A stretch of DNA of 64,000 bases from Paratinospora sagittata (lineage: Eukaryota; Streptophyta; Magnoliopsida; Ranunculales; Menispermaceae). A program made the translations under genes and the position numbers. Under the pieces are notes generated by a model. That model was not told where the DNA came from. It saw only the letters and a list, made by a program, of their open reading frames with translations, and did no database searches. This document shows, in pieces, positions 47,201-59,200 of this stretch (its first letter is position 1; each line of letters begins with the position of its first letter). The stretch lies in assembly GCA_035771175.1 (NCBI GenBank), contig CM069605.1, positions 18,306,288-18,370,287 on the forward strand, written 5' to 3'.

Positions 47201-50200
47201 AAAATGATCTTTTTAGGATGAGGTATCCCAAAAAGAGCAACAACAAAACGTTGTTTTACATTGATTCTAGAATGGCCTCCCTATTTCTCACCCATTCACT
47301 GACATTATAACCTCTGGACAACTTACATACACAAATCCATTGTGCAAACCAAAACACAGAATTGTCCCAGATTTTGTCAATTACATTAAATGTGTCATTG
47401 AAAATTCTTTCGTTTCTTTCTTTCCATATAGCCCAAATGACTGCAAAAACTAGAACTCTCCAGTAGTGCTTCAGGTGTCCCATATTCTCGTCTAGAAAAC
47501 AAAAAAGATCATTGTTCTGGGGTTTAACGAAAGCTCGGTGTACTTCCTGCCATCTTCTCCATACTTCAGAGGTAAAGTCACATTCCCAAAATAGGTGTTT
47601 GCAGCTTTCCCCATCAGACCTGCACATACAACACCAATTTGGGGATATGGAAATGTATGATTGTTTCCTTTGTAGAACATCAGCACAATGTAATCGATTA
47701 TGAGCAATCAGCCAACCCTTAATGTTGACCTTAGAAGGAACATGTGCTTTCCATATAAATCTAGGATAGTTGGGCTGGTTTAATGGATGTGTTAGATTGG
47801 ATAGATGGATGTAGATTGATTTAGTTGAAAAGGAGTCATTCTTACTGCCTAACCAGATAATTTTATCATCATATTGGATAGATTGCAATTGGTAAGGATG
47901 CCAGTTAAACTTTCAGCCTCAAACACAGCTCTAGGAGATAGACTTATGGGAATATGTAGGTTCCAGCTGGGGGTGTTGTTCTGGATAGAATTTTCTGTGT
48001 TTACGAACTCTGAGATTGGAGCATTATGTAGATTGGAAAGACTATAAAGGATGGGAAATTGATTCATGAAATTATCATTGCCAAGCCAGGTATCTTCCCA
48101 AAATCTAATTAGGTTTCCTTTACCAAATTTCAGTTTAGTGTGTGGGGTGAAAGAGGGATAAAGGGATTGTATAAATTTCCATGGGTTTTTGTATGTGGCT
48201 TTTGGGTTGGTGCAAGCGTCCCTGGTATTCTCCGAAAGACCATGTCTACTTTTTATAACTCGAGCCCACAATGAATCAGATTCTTTACTGAATCTCCATA
48301 GCCATTTGCCTAATAGTGCCCTGTTCTTTCTCAGCAAGTCTTTCACACCCAAACCACCTTCCTCCACAGCACCTTTCACCCATTCCCATTTGATTGCATT
48401 CAGGCCAACAGCTTTGCCCGCCCCTTTCCACAGAAAGTTCCTCATCTTCCTCTCCAAAATGGCAGCAACTGATGCTGGTAGTTTAAAAACAGAGAGATAG
48501 TATGTTGGTACAACTTGCAAAACAACCTTTAGTAATGCAAGCCTTCCCCCTTTTGATAAAAAGCCTTGTTTCCATCCATCAATTCTTTTGGACGCTGTTT
48601 GTACAACTGGTTCCCAAAAGTCTGTCTTCCTTGGGTTTCCTCCAAGAGGCATCCCCAAGTAGTTTGCCACTGATCGATACCACAGCCAATACTGGCAGCT
48701 ATACTGTTTATGTGTGTCTCCTCCAAATTGATCCCAACAATCTTGCTTTTTGATAGATTGATATTGAGACCCGAAATGAAACAGAAACTCCTTATGACCA
48801 TCATTGTGTTGTGAATACTTGTTTGGTCATCTTCCAGCAAGAATATACAATCATCATCAAAGAGTATGTGGGAAATGGGAATCTGATTAGCTCCAATTTT
48901 GAACCCATTTATCAGTCCTTTATTCACTGTTTTCTTTACCATCCCATCAAGTGAATCAGCCACAAGAGTGTATAGGAATGGGGACAAGGGGTCTCCTTGT
49001 CCTAACCCCCTAGATCCCTTGAACTTGCCTCAAGGTTTTCTGTTCACAAAGATAGAAAAGGAAACTGTGCTCAAACAGCCATGGATCCATAGTCTCCATC
49101 TTGATCCAAAACCTTTTCTTTGCATAACAAAGTCTAAGAAACCCCATCGAACTGAATCATATGCCTTGGCAGGATCAATTTTCAGTAGCATCCCCTTTTT
49201 TGATTTTTGCCTGTATTCCTCCACGGCTTCATTGGCAGTTAAAATTGCATCAGTGATTTGTCTGTTTTGTACAAATGCCATTTGAGTCTCAGCCACAGTA
49301 CTATGTATTACATTTTGAAGCCTACAAGCTAGTGTCTTTGCAATAATCTTGTAAAGACTGGTTGTAAGACTTAGTGGTTTGAAGTCCCCAACCACTCTTG
49401 GATTGCACTTTGTGGGAATCAAACATATAAATGTTTCATTTGTTTTTTGATTTATCACTCCAGAGTTGTGGAATTCAGACATCACCAGCATCAGATCATC
49501 TTTGATTAAGTCCCAAATTTTTTGGAAAAAGTGCATTGTAAACCTATCAGGACCCGGGGCCTTTTTGCCATCATAGCTGAAAACAGCTGATCTGACCTCA
49601 TCTTCATCAAATGGTCTCTCTAACCATACTTTCTGTGCCTATGATATGCATTTCCAGTTAATGCCATCAATGCCCTTGTACTATGCGCAGTGTCAGTGAA
49701 AATCTCTTGGAAATGATCAATAATTTCCTTGGAAATTTCCCCCACATCTTCCACTAAAGACCCATCAGACTTTTCTAATTTAGAGATCATCATCCTTGCT
49801 TGCCTGTGATTAATTGTTCTGTGAAAAAACTTGGTATTCGTGTCTCCTTCCTTAGCCCATTTGAGTTTAGCTTTTTGTGCAGCAACTCTATCTTCCCTGA
49901 TCAACATTGCCTGAATTGTTCCCATGGTCTCATTTCTCTTAGACCTGTGCTCTTCATTCCAACATTTTGAACCACATAATCTGTCCAAGTTGTTCAGGTT
50001 TGCTAAAAGGGCCCCCTTCGTTTGCTTGTCTTGCTCACAGAAATTCTTACTCCAATCCTTAATTTTGGATTTTAGGAAGGGTAATTTGGACATAAATTTG
50101 TAGCCTTCCCATCTAGCAACCGGATTGTGTTCCCACCACTGTCTTACTAGTGGAGCGAAATCTTTGTATAGGAACCAGACATGTTCGAATTTGAATGGAA

Positions 50201-53200
50201 CAGGACCCCATTTTCTAGGTTTAGTGTTTAGAGTAATTGGCCAGTGGTCCGAAGTCAGTCTTGATTCCACAGTCTCTCTGCACTTGGGAAACATTTCTTC
50301 CCAACCACTATCCAATAGAAATTTGTCCAGTCTGCAACATGTTGATTCAACCCTCCCATTTGTCCAAGTGAACTTATGATTCAATAGTGGTAAATCATGT
50401 AGTTGTAAATCTTGGATTAATTCATCAAACTCCTTCATCGACTGGGATATTGAGTGACAACCACTTTTTTCAGACATGGATCTTATGACATTGAAGTCAC
50501 CACCAACACACCAATGTGATGAATTGAGGCTCCAGATTCCAGCCAGTTTGTCCCAGAACAGTCGTCTGTTGGTGCATGTATGGGGTCCATATACCCCTGT
50601 GAGCCACCAGTCCGGGGTATCCATCCCTTTTATTTGAATTGAAACAGAGAATGTTCCAATCATTGTGTTCATGACCTCCACCTTTCTGGTATCCCGAATT
50701 ATTAGGATTCCACCCGCAGTTCCATCAGCTAGTAATAAACACCATTCCATAAATCTCGATTGCCAAATAGCCGCCACTAGTCTTCTATCAACCTTTGACT
50801 TCTTGATGTCCTGGATGATGATTATGTCCGGTTTAGCTGAACCCAAAACTTTCCTAGTCAATCTTTGTTTAACCAAGGTCTAAAAATTCGTCGAATTTCG
50901 CCGAAATTCGGCGAATTTTTTCGGTTTTTTTACCATTGAAGTGCAAAGTGGGATGTAAAATAAAAAATGCAAAAAATTCGCTAAATAATTCGATAAACTT
51001 CGACGAAATTCGATAAACTTCGACAAAAGTTTAGTTTTTCAATAAAAAAATGCAAAATTTCGAGCAAAAATTCGATAAAATTCGACAAAATTCGATGAAA
51101 TTAGACGGAGAAGTAAAAAAGATGTTACTTCATCAATAAAAAACAAAAAAACACTAATAATTATGTATTATTTTCAACTCCATCAACCAACATAGCAATA
51201 TAAATTTTAAAAAATAATTTAACAAGTTAACAAATTATGTAGTTTATGGGATATGCTTTACCAAAAAAAAAAGAAAAGAAGCAAAATAAATAAATAGTTA
51301 AAATCGAAATAAGATAAAAACTTAAAAATAAATTAAAAGATTTCCTAAAGTCATCTTTTTTTAGTTAACTCTTATGAAACAAGATTAATAAACAACATAT
51401 TCAAATAATAAACTAATAAATTAAGCATGATAGAATTCAAACTAGTAAAGTATATGGTCGAGAAGCAAAGCCACCACAAAATTAAATATCAAAATAAAGA
51501 AAACAAATTAAGACCAAAAGCCGTCATTCAAAATTCATCAACTCACTTAACAAGATTGATTTTTTTAGGTCGCTTATTGATATTTTTATGTATTAAAAGT
51601 GTCTATTTATATTAGTTTTTAGCTTATACTACAATAAATTTAGATATTTAAGCATATATGCAAAAATTCTCTAAACTTCTCTAATTTAGCAAATTTTTAC
51701 AAAAATTCTCCATGTCGAATTAAACTTCTCCGAATTAATTATGATTTTTGAAGGTCGAAGTTTAGGGCGAAATCGAAGTTTAAGGCGAAATCGAAGTTTC
51801 GTACCTTGTGTTTAACCTTCGACCCACAGCCTCATACGTTCCATGACGTGATCTTCATTGATAACTTTGTTGATCCCGTGGCATTGTGGACAGATCAGTG
51901 TCTGGATGAGTACACATTGGTGGCTGAGAAGCCTGACATTGAGTTGAAGCCGTCTAAAACCTGGAACATATATTTCCACTTTCTCCAAGAAGCTTGCAAT
52001 TTCTGTGTATGATGAGGAGTATTTACTGATCGTGGGGTTGCGGGACTCAGTAGTATCTTCATCAGTAGGGATACATGCCAACTCCAAGGACTGTCTAGTG
52101 CTTCTTCGAGATACCAAGGATGTGCTCGGTATGTTTGAGGGATTATGGGAAGAATGGGGTTGAGGGGAAAACACATGTTCACAACTAGGAGCCAAAATTA
52201 AAGATCGTACCTTAGCTACATTATTGGGTTTGTTAGCATCGGAAGACTCTGACTCCTTCGCCCAGTCAGCCCAGAGCCTAGGACGGGAATCACCATCTTC
52301 ATCGTCAGAACGCTGGATCATCTTCTCGTAGGATTTCTCCAATGACGTTGTAGACGCCGAGACATGCACCACCTCCAGGCTCAAAGGATCCTCCTGATCA
52401 GTGGCTGTAGAAGGCCAGCTTGCAAGTTGCCACCTCTCCTGTTTCAAAGGGTCTATGCACTTAAGATATAAAAATATATGATTCACATTTGTGTTGTGAA
52501 TCTTACAATTCACCGATTTGTATCCTGATTTGATTCAGTAAGCCCTGAACTATTTGGTTTCGATTCATGATTTTGATAACAATGCTCAAATCTCAACATT
52601 CTTTTTTTCTTTTTTTTTGATATGATAGAGATATCTTTCATAGAAGGATTCGATACTCCACATTCAACAACCGAAACTCTAGTCTATTAAATTACTAGGC
52701 AACATCATTCATCATCCTCATTAAAGGGGACATCTTCTCTGTATTCTCCACCATCACTTGGGGCTTTCCTAGTGATGTTAGGATCTACTTCTTCAAAATT
52801 TTCAGTCATGTTCACTTAAATTTTCTTCTCTTCCTCCTCTTCCATTTGTAGTTCTTCCTTTGCGTTATCAATATCTCTTAAAAGTTGTTGATAACCTTAA
52901 ACAATGACCCTTGTAGTTTTAGGTGACGATTTAATGCTTCTAGATGGTTCTCCAATTCCTATAGCTCATGTGGCATCACCCCACATAAGACAATCACCCT
53001 CAACTACTATATCCATCTCAACATCTTCCTCCAAGGTAAACCTATCATCCATTTACAAGAGTCATCAATGTCTTTAGGTGATATTGGATCTATTGTCTTA
53101 TGATGATTGAATTGTTCCTTTAAGATTTGGTTTTGCTTCAAAAAGACCATATCATTTAATTGTTCTTGCTCCAGTTTATTTCTTTTTTTTTTTTTTTCGT

Positions 53201-56200
53201 AAGAATCTAATTAGTCATGAGTTGACAAATGAAAATCAATCACAAACTAATGAAAACAACAAGCAAAAATTAATGCTGAAAAGTCTAAGACTCGAAGTGG
53301 TGCTTACATTCTCAAATACACTTAAATCGTGCTCACATCCGCGTGCATACATGTCAAGCGTAGAGTTCACTCTACTTGTTCTCTCAAATTGGAGTTGCAT
53401 TCTCAATACATCTCCCGCCCATTAGTTGTGTAAAAACAAAATGTGATTTTCAAACTCAGAAATTATCCCCGATTGTATGATTTATTTGGGGACGACAATA
53501 AATTAAAAGAAAATCTTAGCGCAAAACTAGGTGATTTTTGGTTTCTTTGTCTGGTTGCAATCTCCATTCCAAGTGGCCCTATAACATCCTTGTAGCCATT
53601 CGATTCTTTAGATCAAGGTTTTAAAACTCGTGAGATGTAAGCGAGGCGAGGTGTAAGCCTCAAGGCCGAATGAGGCGTGAGCCTTACATTTCTATAAAAG
53701 AATACATAAAAAAAATCTCAGTAATTCTAAAAATTCAAACATCATAACAAGAGAAACATGAAATATATACAAACTTGAGCTATTTCTATGTAAGCACCTT
53801 ATCACATAACAATGCAAGCATTCAAGGCGCAAACTTGATATATCAATTGCTTTAATTATTATAAGCAGTTAAACATTATTAAAAACTTAATAAGCACATA
53901 TTAAAAGTTCAAAATTCTTACGTTTTGAAATGCCAAAAAAAGAAATTAATAGAAACTTAACAAATAGATTGCAATAATGATATTAGGTTTTACCACGTCT
54001 TTGTTTTCACATTCTCTAGCAACTTTTCTAAGTTTCTAGCTTTTTATTTTATGATGGTCTTCGCTATAAAATAAACTTATAGGAATAATTGACATTAGAA
54101 GTTCACTTGGTAATATTTATAGTCTACAAAAAGGTTTGGCGAGTTTCAAAACTTTGATCGTTCCTAATAATTGACATTAGAATTTTAAGAAAGAAAAGGA
54201 ACTAGCATATTTATACTAATATCAAGAAGTGTTTCCGAAAATTGGAAAATGTAAATAGAAAAACGACATAGAGTTTAGGCTTGAAGTTTTAAACTTTCAT
54301 CTCTCCTAAATAATTAAGATTAAAACTTTAAAAATAAATAAAGTACTAGTGTGTTTGTTTTAGATTTCTAGAATCAATTTAAATGTTTAAGTAAAAAATT
54401 TTTTTTTTTTTTTTTTTGAGCAGAAACAAGAATAGTATTTGTATTAATATGAATATTTATCCATTACATATTGTAGATTAGCACCATTGGTACTAAACTA
54501 ACATCTTTGTAGATACACTGCTAACAACCAATTCCATGCTCCTAAAGCTACCTACCGACATATAAGCTAATTGTCTATTTCTAACGCTTTAGGCCCCCAA
54601 CCAGACCACCCCATCTTTAGGACAGACCTTGAGCCAAACAATTACTCCATTTTAAATACTACTGTGAGATGGAGAAACCACTAGCCCAAGAGGATGCATA
54701 CATCCATGTACTTGCCGTTAATTTGATTTCATCCCATAATTGTTCCCCATCCTTCAATTTGTTGTTGAGCACTATTATTTCTCTCCATCCACAAAGACCA
54801 CAAGGCAGCATAAGAAGCAATTAGTCTTGTCTCCTTCTCGTGTGTGAATAGATTAGGAAGGTGGAAAAGTGAAAGGCTGTCACCAACATTAAGTGGGTAA
54901 TCATATTTATACCTGAGAACACAATCCATTTATACCATATCCTTCTTGTGTATGGGCATGTGCAAAATATATGGTCTAAACTTTCACTTTCCTGCAAACA
55001 AAACAAACAATAGTGTGGCGCTTCTATTTTGGGATTTATTCGTAGGTGGCGTGGTGAGTCTTACGCCCTGGGTCTCTCGGCTCGTGGCCTTGTGGGTGGG
55101 TGGCGGCCGCAGTGGATTAGTCGAAAGGATACCACTGTCTCAAAAAAAAAAAAAAAAAGAAACATTGTCCAATTTGGTCAGTAGGAAGTGTATTTCAGAT
55201 TGTTCTCTAGTGGTAAGAGCCCTAGGGAAATGAAAATTTCAAGACGTGTTGGGTGATGGGATGGTCAGATCTAAATTCGGAAAAGAGGCTATGGGGTGAT
55301 TATGGACGGTGGACAAACGAAACAGTGAAGAGAACGCTTCGGCCAGAGTTGAGTTACCCACTTATCCTCCCAAACAAAGGTTCGACCGTCCCCAACTTTA
55401 AGATCCAAGAGTGAAATAACTTGATATGCAAGGGATGAAATAAACTTTTACGGGCTTCTATAGGTGACTCTTCTAACATCATAATCAGAAGGACCCGCTT
55501 CGTGCTACTTCTAACAACCTTAGCCCACGAGGAGGTATTTTCCTTATGCAGTCTCTAAATCCACTTCCCACACAAGAACATGTTCTACATTGTGATATTG
55601 CCTACACTCAGACCACCATTCTCCACCGGTTTTTGTACCACCGACCATTTAATTAAACTCAGCGGGGCCCCACCGTCCTTGTTGCCCCAGAAGGACTTTA
55701 ACTTATCTTCTATTTGAGTGGCCACCTTGTGCGGGATTTTGAACAAGGATAGATAATATGTGGGGATAGCCGATAAGACAGAGCGAATGAGCGCCAAACG
55801 ACATCCCTTAGAAAGAAAAGCTCGTTTCCACCCATCCAACCTTTTTGTAATTTTAGACATGGCTGGCTCCCAAAACTTTGATAACAAGGGGTTCCCCCCT
55901 AATGACATTCCAAGGTACTTTGTAGGCCAAATCCCCACTAAGCATCCCACCAAATTTGCTAAACGAATTATCGTCTTTTGGTTCATGTTGATTCCTGACA
56001 ACTAACACTTGGCGAGGTTCACCTTCAACCCTGAGATCTCACCAAATCAATGGAGAATGCAGAGAGCCCTAGAAACATTATCTTCCTCCCCGTGGAGAAG
56101 GAATAGTGTGTTGTCCACTTATTGTAAATGCAAAACCTTCACCTTATCTTTGTTAATTTTGAAGCCTTGAATCACTGAAGACTGTCTCACCCTTGTTGTC

Positions 56201-59200
56201 CACGTACTTTTTTTTCAAGTAAAAAAAAAAAGTGTAATTAGAAAAAGGGGTTAGGTTGAGCCCTTTTGTCATATACATTGAGGCTCAAGCCTCACCTCAC
56301 AGAACGTTGACATGCAAGTCTCAAGGCGCAAGCCTGATGTAAAATAGGTTCAAGCCTCAAGAGGGTACCATTAAGGCTTAAGCCTTAAGGCAATTTTCCT
56401 TAGCCTCGAGGTGAGGCGGCCTTAAGGCGTAAGCCTCAATGGATTTTTAAAACTATGCTTCAGATATTGCATCTTGTATTGCCTTATCAAGCACCAAATT
56501 TTGGATGAATTGGTAAAGCCCTATAGTAATTTTGAAGGTGGTGTTTTTTTTTTTGGATTTGAATAGGAAGCAAGCGCCTATGAAACTAGTAATTTCATTT
56601 CCTATCTATGACTTCAAATAGAGCTTCTAATTTTTCAACCTTCCACTAAATGTATTTTGAGTGGTCTCTTTTGCTCAACTTATAGCTCCATGTATGTATC
56701 CCTTTGTAAGGTTCTTCTTGCTAGCAAATTGAGTTTCTTCTTGAGTTTTCTTCCCATTGTTGTCCTTAGCCCACTTTCTACTTACCCTTTTTCGGTCTAT
56801 AAACATCTTTCTCAAATTGTTTTTTTTTTTTTTTTTTTTTTTCGGGGGGTTGGTTGGGTTATGGAGGCTTTGCAGTATCAAGAATGATGTGGCAAATCTT
56901 GTTATTTCAAGCGTAATCAGCTCTTTTCTTCAGTAAATTACCTCATCAAGTTTAAAACCTTTTAGTGGTTATAGATAAAACCACCGCAAACAACCCCTTT
57001 TGTGATAATGCTAGCAAATCTTGCCACTTTACCAAAGTCTTGTGACGCGAGGTTTAGGCAATGAGTTCCAAATGCTCTCCAATATAGATGCAGCCATCTC
57101 ACTTCCAACAATTTTCTTATTAAACAAAATGAAATAATAATAGACACCCCCACTCTAGTATAAAGTCATAAACCTTAAATCATTATTCATGTCAGAAGGT
57201 TCAAAACATAGGAAAAAAAATTGACTTACCAGAATTAACATAGCAGGAGTGCTTGTTAGTTATAACTTGAATGACATTATGAGGGCCAATCGTCTCAAGC
57301 ATTTTTTCAATCATTTTGGTTAATAGTGAGTGGGCTAAGGACAACAATGGGAAGAAAGCCCAAGGCACTTTATGAATACAATCATCTTGAGATGGGGTAA
57401 TCTATTTGTTGAAAGTGACAGCTAGAGTATGAGTCCTTAGACTAATTGTTTGCAAGGAGAGGCTTGCAAAGGATACTTGTATGAAGCATAGAATTGGGTG
57501 CCTGACAAGTATGCACATCCATGCATTGAGGTGCATTTCCTTTTAATGTTGGATTGATTAAGTTTAGGATATTAAGTATTAATTGATGTTTTCTAACTGC
57601 ATAGAATTTTTAATTTATTAGTAATTTTATCTTTCTAGAAGGGGAGCCTTGGTGCAACGATAGGAGTTGTCGTTGTGTGACCTAATGGTCAAGGGTTTGA
57701 GTTGTGGAAACAAACCCCTGCGATGTAGGGTAAGGTTGCGTACAATAGACCCAAAAGTGGTCTAATTCTTCTCCAGCCCCACATAGGTGGGAGCTTCGTG
57801 CACCCGGCTGCCCTTTCAGTGATTTTATCTTTCGAAGTGTCCATTGCCAAGGTTTTCTTTTCTTTTGTGCTTGTGATTGACATTGATTAAGTTTTCCTTT
57901 TATAGTTTCAATTTCTTTTCTTCTTCTTTTTTTTTTTCTTCAGAAACTCCACCTGACTAACTTTGATCTAAAAAGTTTCCTCTTTTTTCTTACCATGAAT
58001 TTTTTTTTTTTCTAAAGATTTTTTCTGGTTCCTATCTGATTTAAACTTGTTTATTGTGTTATTCATAGGAATGAGTGTGGTGAAGTAAAACACTCAAAAC
58101 ATTTGCACTCCTCTAGTACCTATTGAGAATGGATTGAACTTTGGATCTATTCAAAAGATATTCAATTCTGTAGTTTCCTTTGTCTTTACATGTTGAAGTA
58201 TTTTTCTTTTATTGATAGTACTTTACTAGTTGAAGTTCCATATGTAGTTTTCTACTTCCTCTAATTTGATTACTTGCTGTTAATTATAGCATACTCAATC
58301 AACAGGATACACATCCACTGAAACCAATAGAAATGGTTGAACATCTTCAAAAAGTGGTTGGAACTAATGGACAGGTTTTCTCTGTACTTACCTGTCTTAT
58401 TAGGTGCATGATAGAAAGAAGCAGTATATTGAATGTAATGTTTTAATGCAGATAGTGCATGTTGAAGAAATTAATGCAAGAAGGGCCAATTATGTTGGAG
58501 TCCCAAATGACCTTTCAGAAATGACAAAATCTGCACTTAGAAGGCTTCGAGTCTCTAGGCTATACAGCCATCAGGTAGGGTAGTGGCCCTGCACCACTGA
58601 TCTTTAGGTGTCTTTTTTTTTTTTTTTTTTTTGAGAAGAAACAAGTGAAACATATATTAATCACCAGAGGTGTCTTAAGTATCTCTAACAAGGCTTCTAA
58701 TTTTTTTGGCTATTATTTATAGGCAGATTCAATACAGGCTTCACTTTCAGGGAAGAATGTCATTGTGGCGACAATGACATCCAGTGGAAAGTCTCTTTGT
58801 TACAATATTCCTGTTCTGGAAGTATTATCGCAGTATTTACTATCGTGTGCTCTGTATATTTTTCCTACAAAGGTTTGTATGATGGAAATTTTTGACATAA
58901 TATAAATTATATTTTAACTCAGTATTATTTTAATGTGAATCAATATGTTCTATTGGATCAATTGACAACAACATGCATTTTTCTAATAAGTTTTTATTAA
59001 TAACAATTGAAAGGATTTACATAATTATTCTTGATTTCTTGATGCATGTTATGGTAATTCTTCTTGATGCCTGCAGGCCTTGGCTCAAGATCAGTTAAGA
59101 ACTTTATTAGCAATGACAGAGGGGCTTGATTTGAGCTTAAATATAGGTGTATATGATGGTGACACTTCTCAAGAAGGCAGGCAATGGCTTCGTGATAACA

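Larger units (their letters stand above)
47141..52475 (-). mobile_element. Long LINE (non-LTR retrotransposon), minus strand, nested in a MITE
   Basis: The 3' end is at 47141 (T run on the + strand); a 5' boundary near 52475 is approximate. Reading from right to left: linker or ORF1 remnant (51812-52513), a hAT insertion (50874-51808), endonuclease (49620-50876), reverse transcriptase, and zf-RVT tail. It is the most complete LINE in the window but lacks most of ORF1. Confidence 0.8.
46946..52584. mobile_element. Small hAT-type element split by a LINE insertion
   Basis: Left half 46946 to about 47140, right half about 52480-52584. The termini are imperfect inverse copies: GTTGTCAAAATCGTGA at the left against GTTATCAAAATCATGA read from the right. 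Flanks are CTCAAATT (46938-46945) and CTCAAATC (52585-52592), an 8-bp duplication with one mismatch. Without the LINE it would be about 300 bp, MITE size. Confidence 0.65.
53614..56457. mobile_element. hAT-type element within the transposase pseudogene, carrying a LINE
   Basis: Starts CAAGGTTTTAAAACTCG and ends ATTTTTAAAACTATG, with 8-bp flanks CTTTAGAT (53606-53613) and CTTCAGAT (56458-56465), one mismatch. Ends are rich in AGGCGxGGxGxAAGCCTCA motifs. Subtracting the LINE (54399-56216) leaves about 1.0 kb. It has no transposase of its own. Confidence 0.75.
52690..57335 (-). pseudogene. hAT transposase pseudogene, interrupted by a hAT-type element
   Basis: Two parts on the minus strand. The right part (57335-56466) has IGPHNVIQVITN and YVNSG, LYWRAFGTHCLNLASQDFGK and FIYNH (DUF659 block), then LRKMFIDRK and KWAKDNNGKK. 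The left part (53613 to about 52690) resumes with IATRQRNQKSP, then ARGCEHDLSVFENVST (the hATC 'sGCERnwS.FE' motif) and KTIDPISPKDIDDSCKWM, the usual C-terminal phrase. Between them lies 53614-56457. Many stops and frameshifts, and the CERNWS arginine-asparagine-tryptophan is degraded. The BED zinc finger end is not seen. Confidence 0.75.
43060..58305 (+). other. HRQ1: Helicase intron 5 (15.2 kb), transposon-filled
   Basis: Donor GTAGGT after exon 5, acceptor AATCAACAG before exon 6; the reading frame joins in phase 0. It contains two ~0.92-kb non-autonomous hAT elements, a hAT transposase pseudogene, a third hAT-type element, at least four LINE fragments and two SINEs, in both orientations. 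I looked for a further helicase exon in the gaps and saw none. Unassigned gaps are 43060-44018 (with a CTAGG-rich hAT-like scrap at 43650-43780) and 45560-46180. Confidence 0.75.

Noticed and set aside
52805..52860. Lys/Glu-rich runs on the minus strand suggesting a nuclear protein
   Set aside because: The neighbouring TIDPISPKDIDD and GCEHDLSVFE motifs place it in the hAT transposase pseudogene.
58290..58305. Alternative start of helicase exon 6 at the TATAG acceptor
   Set aside because: It would shift the frame relative to exon 5; the CAACAG acceptor keeps phase 0.
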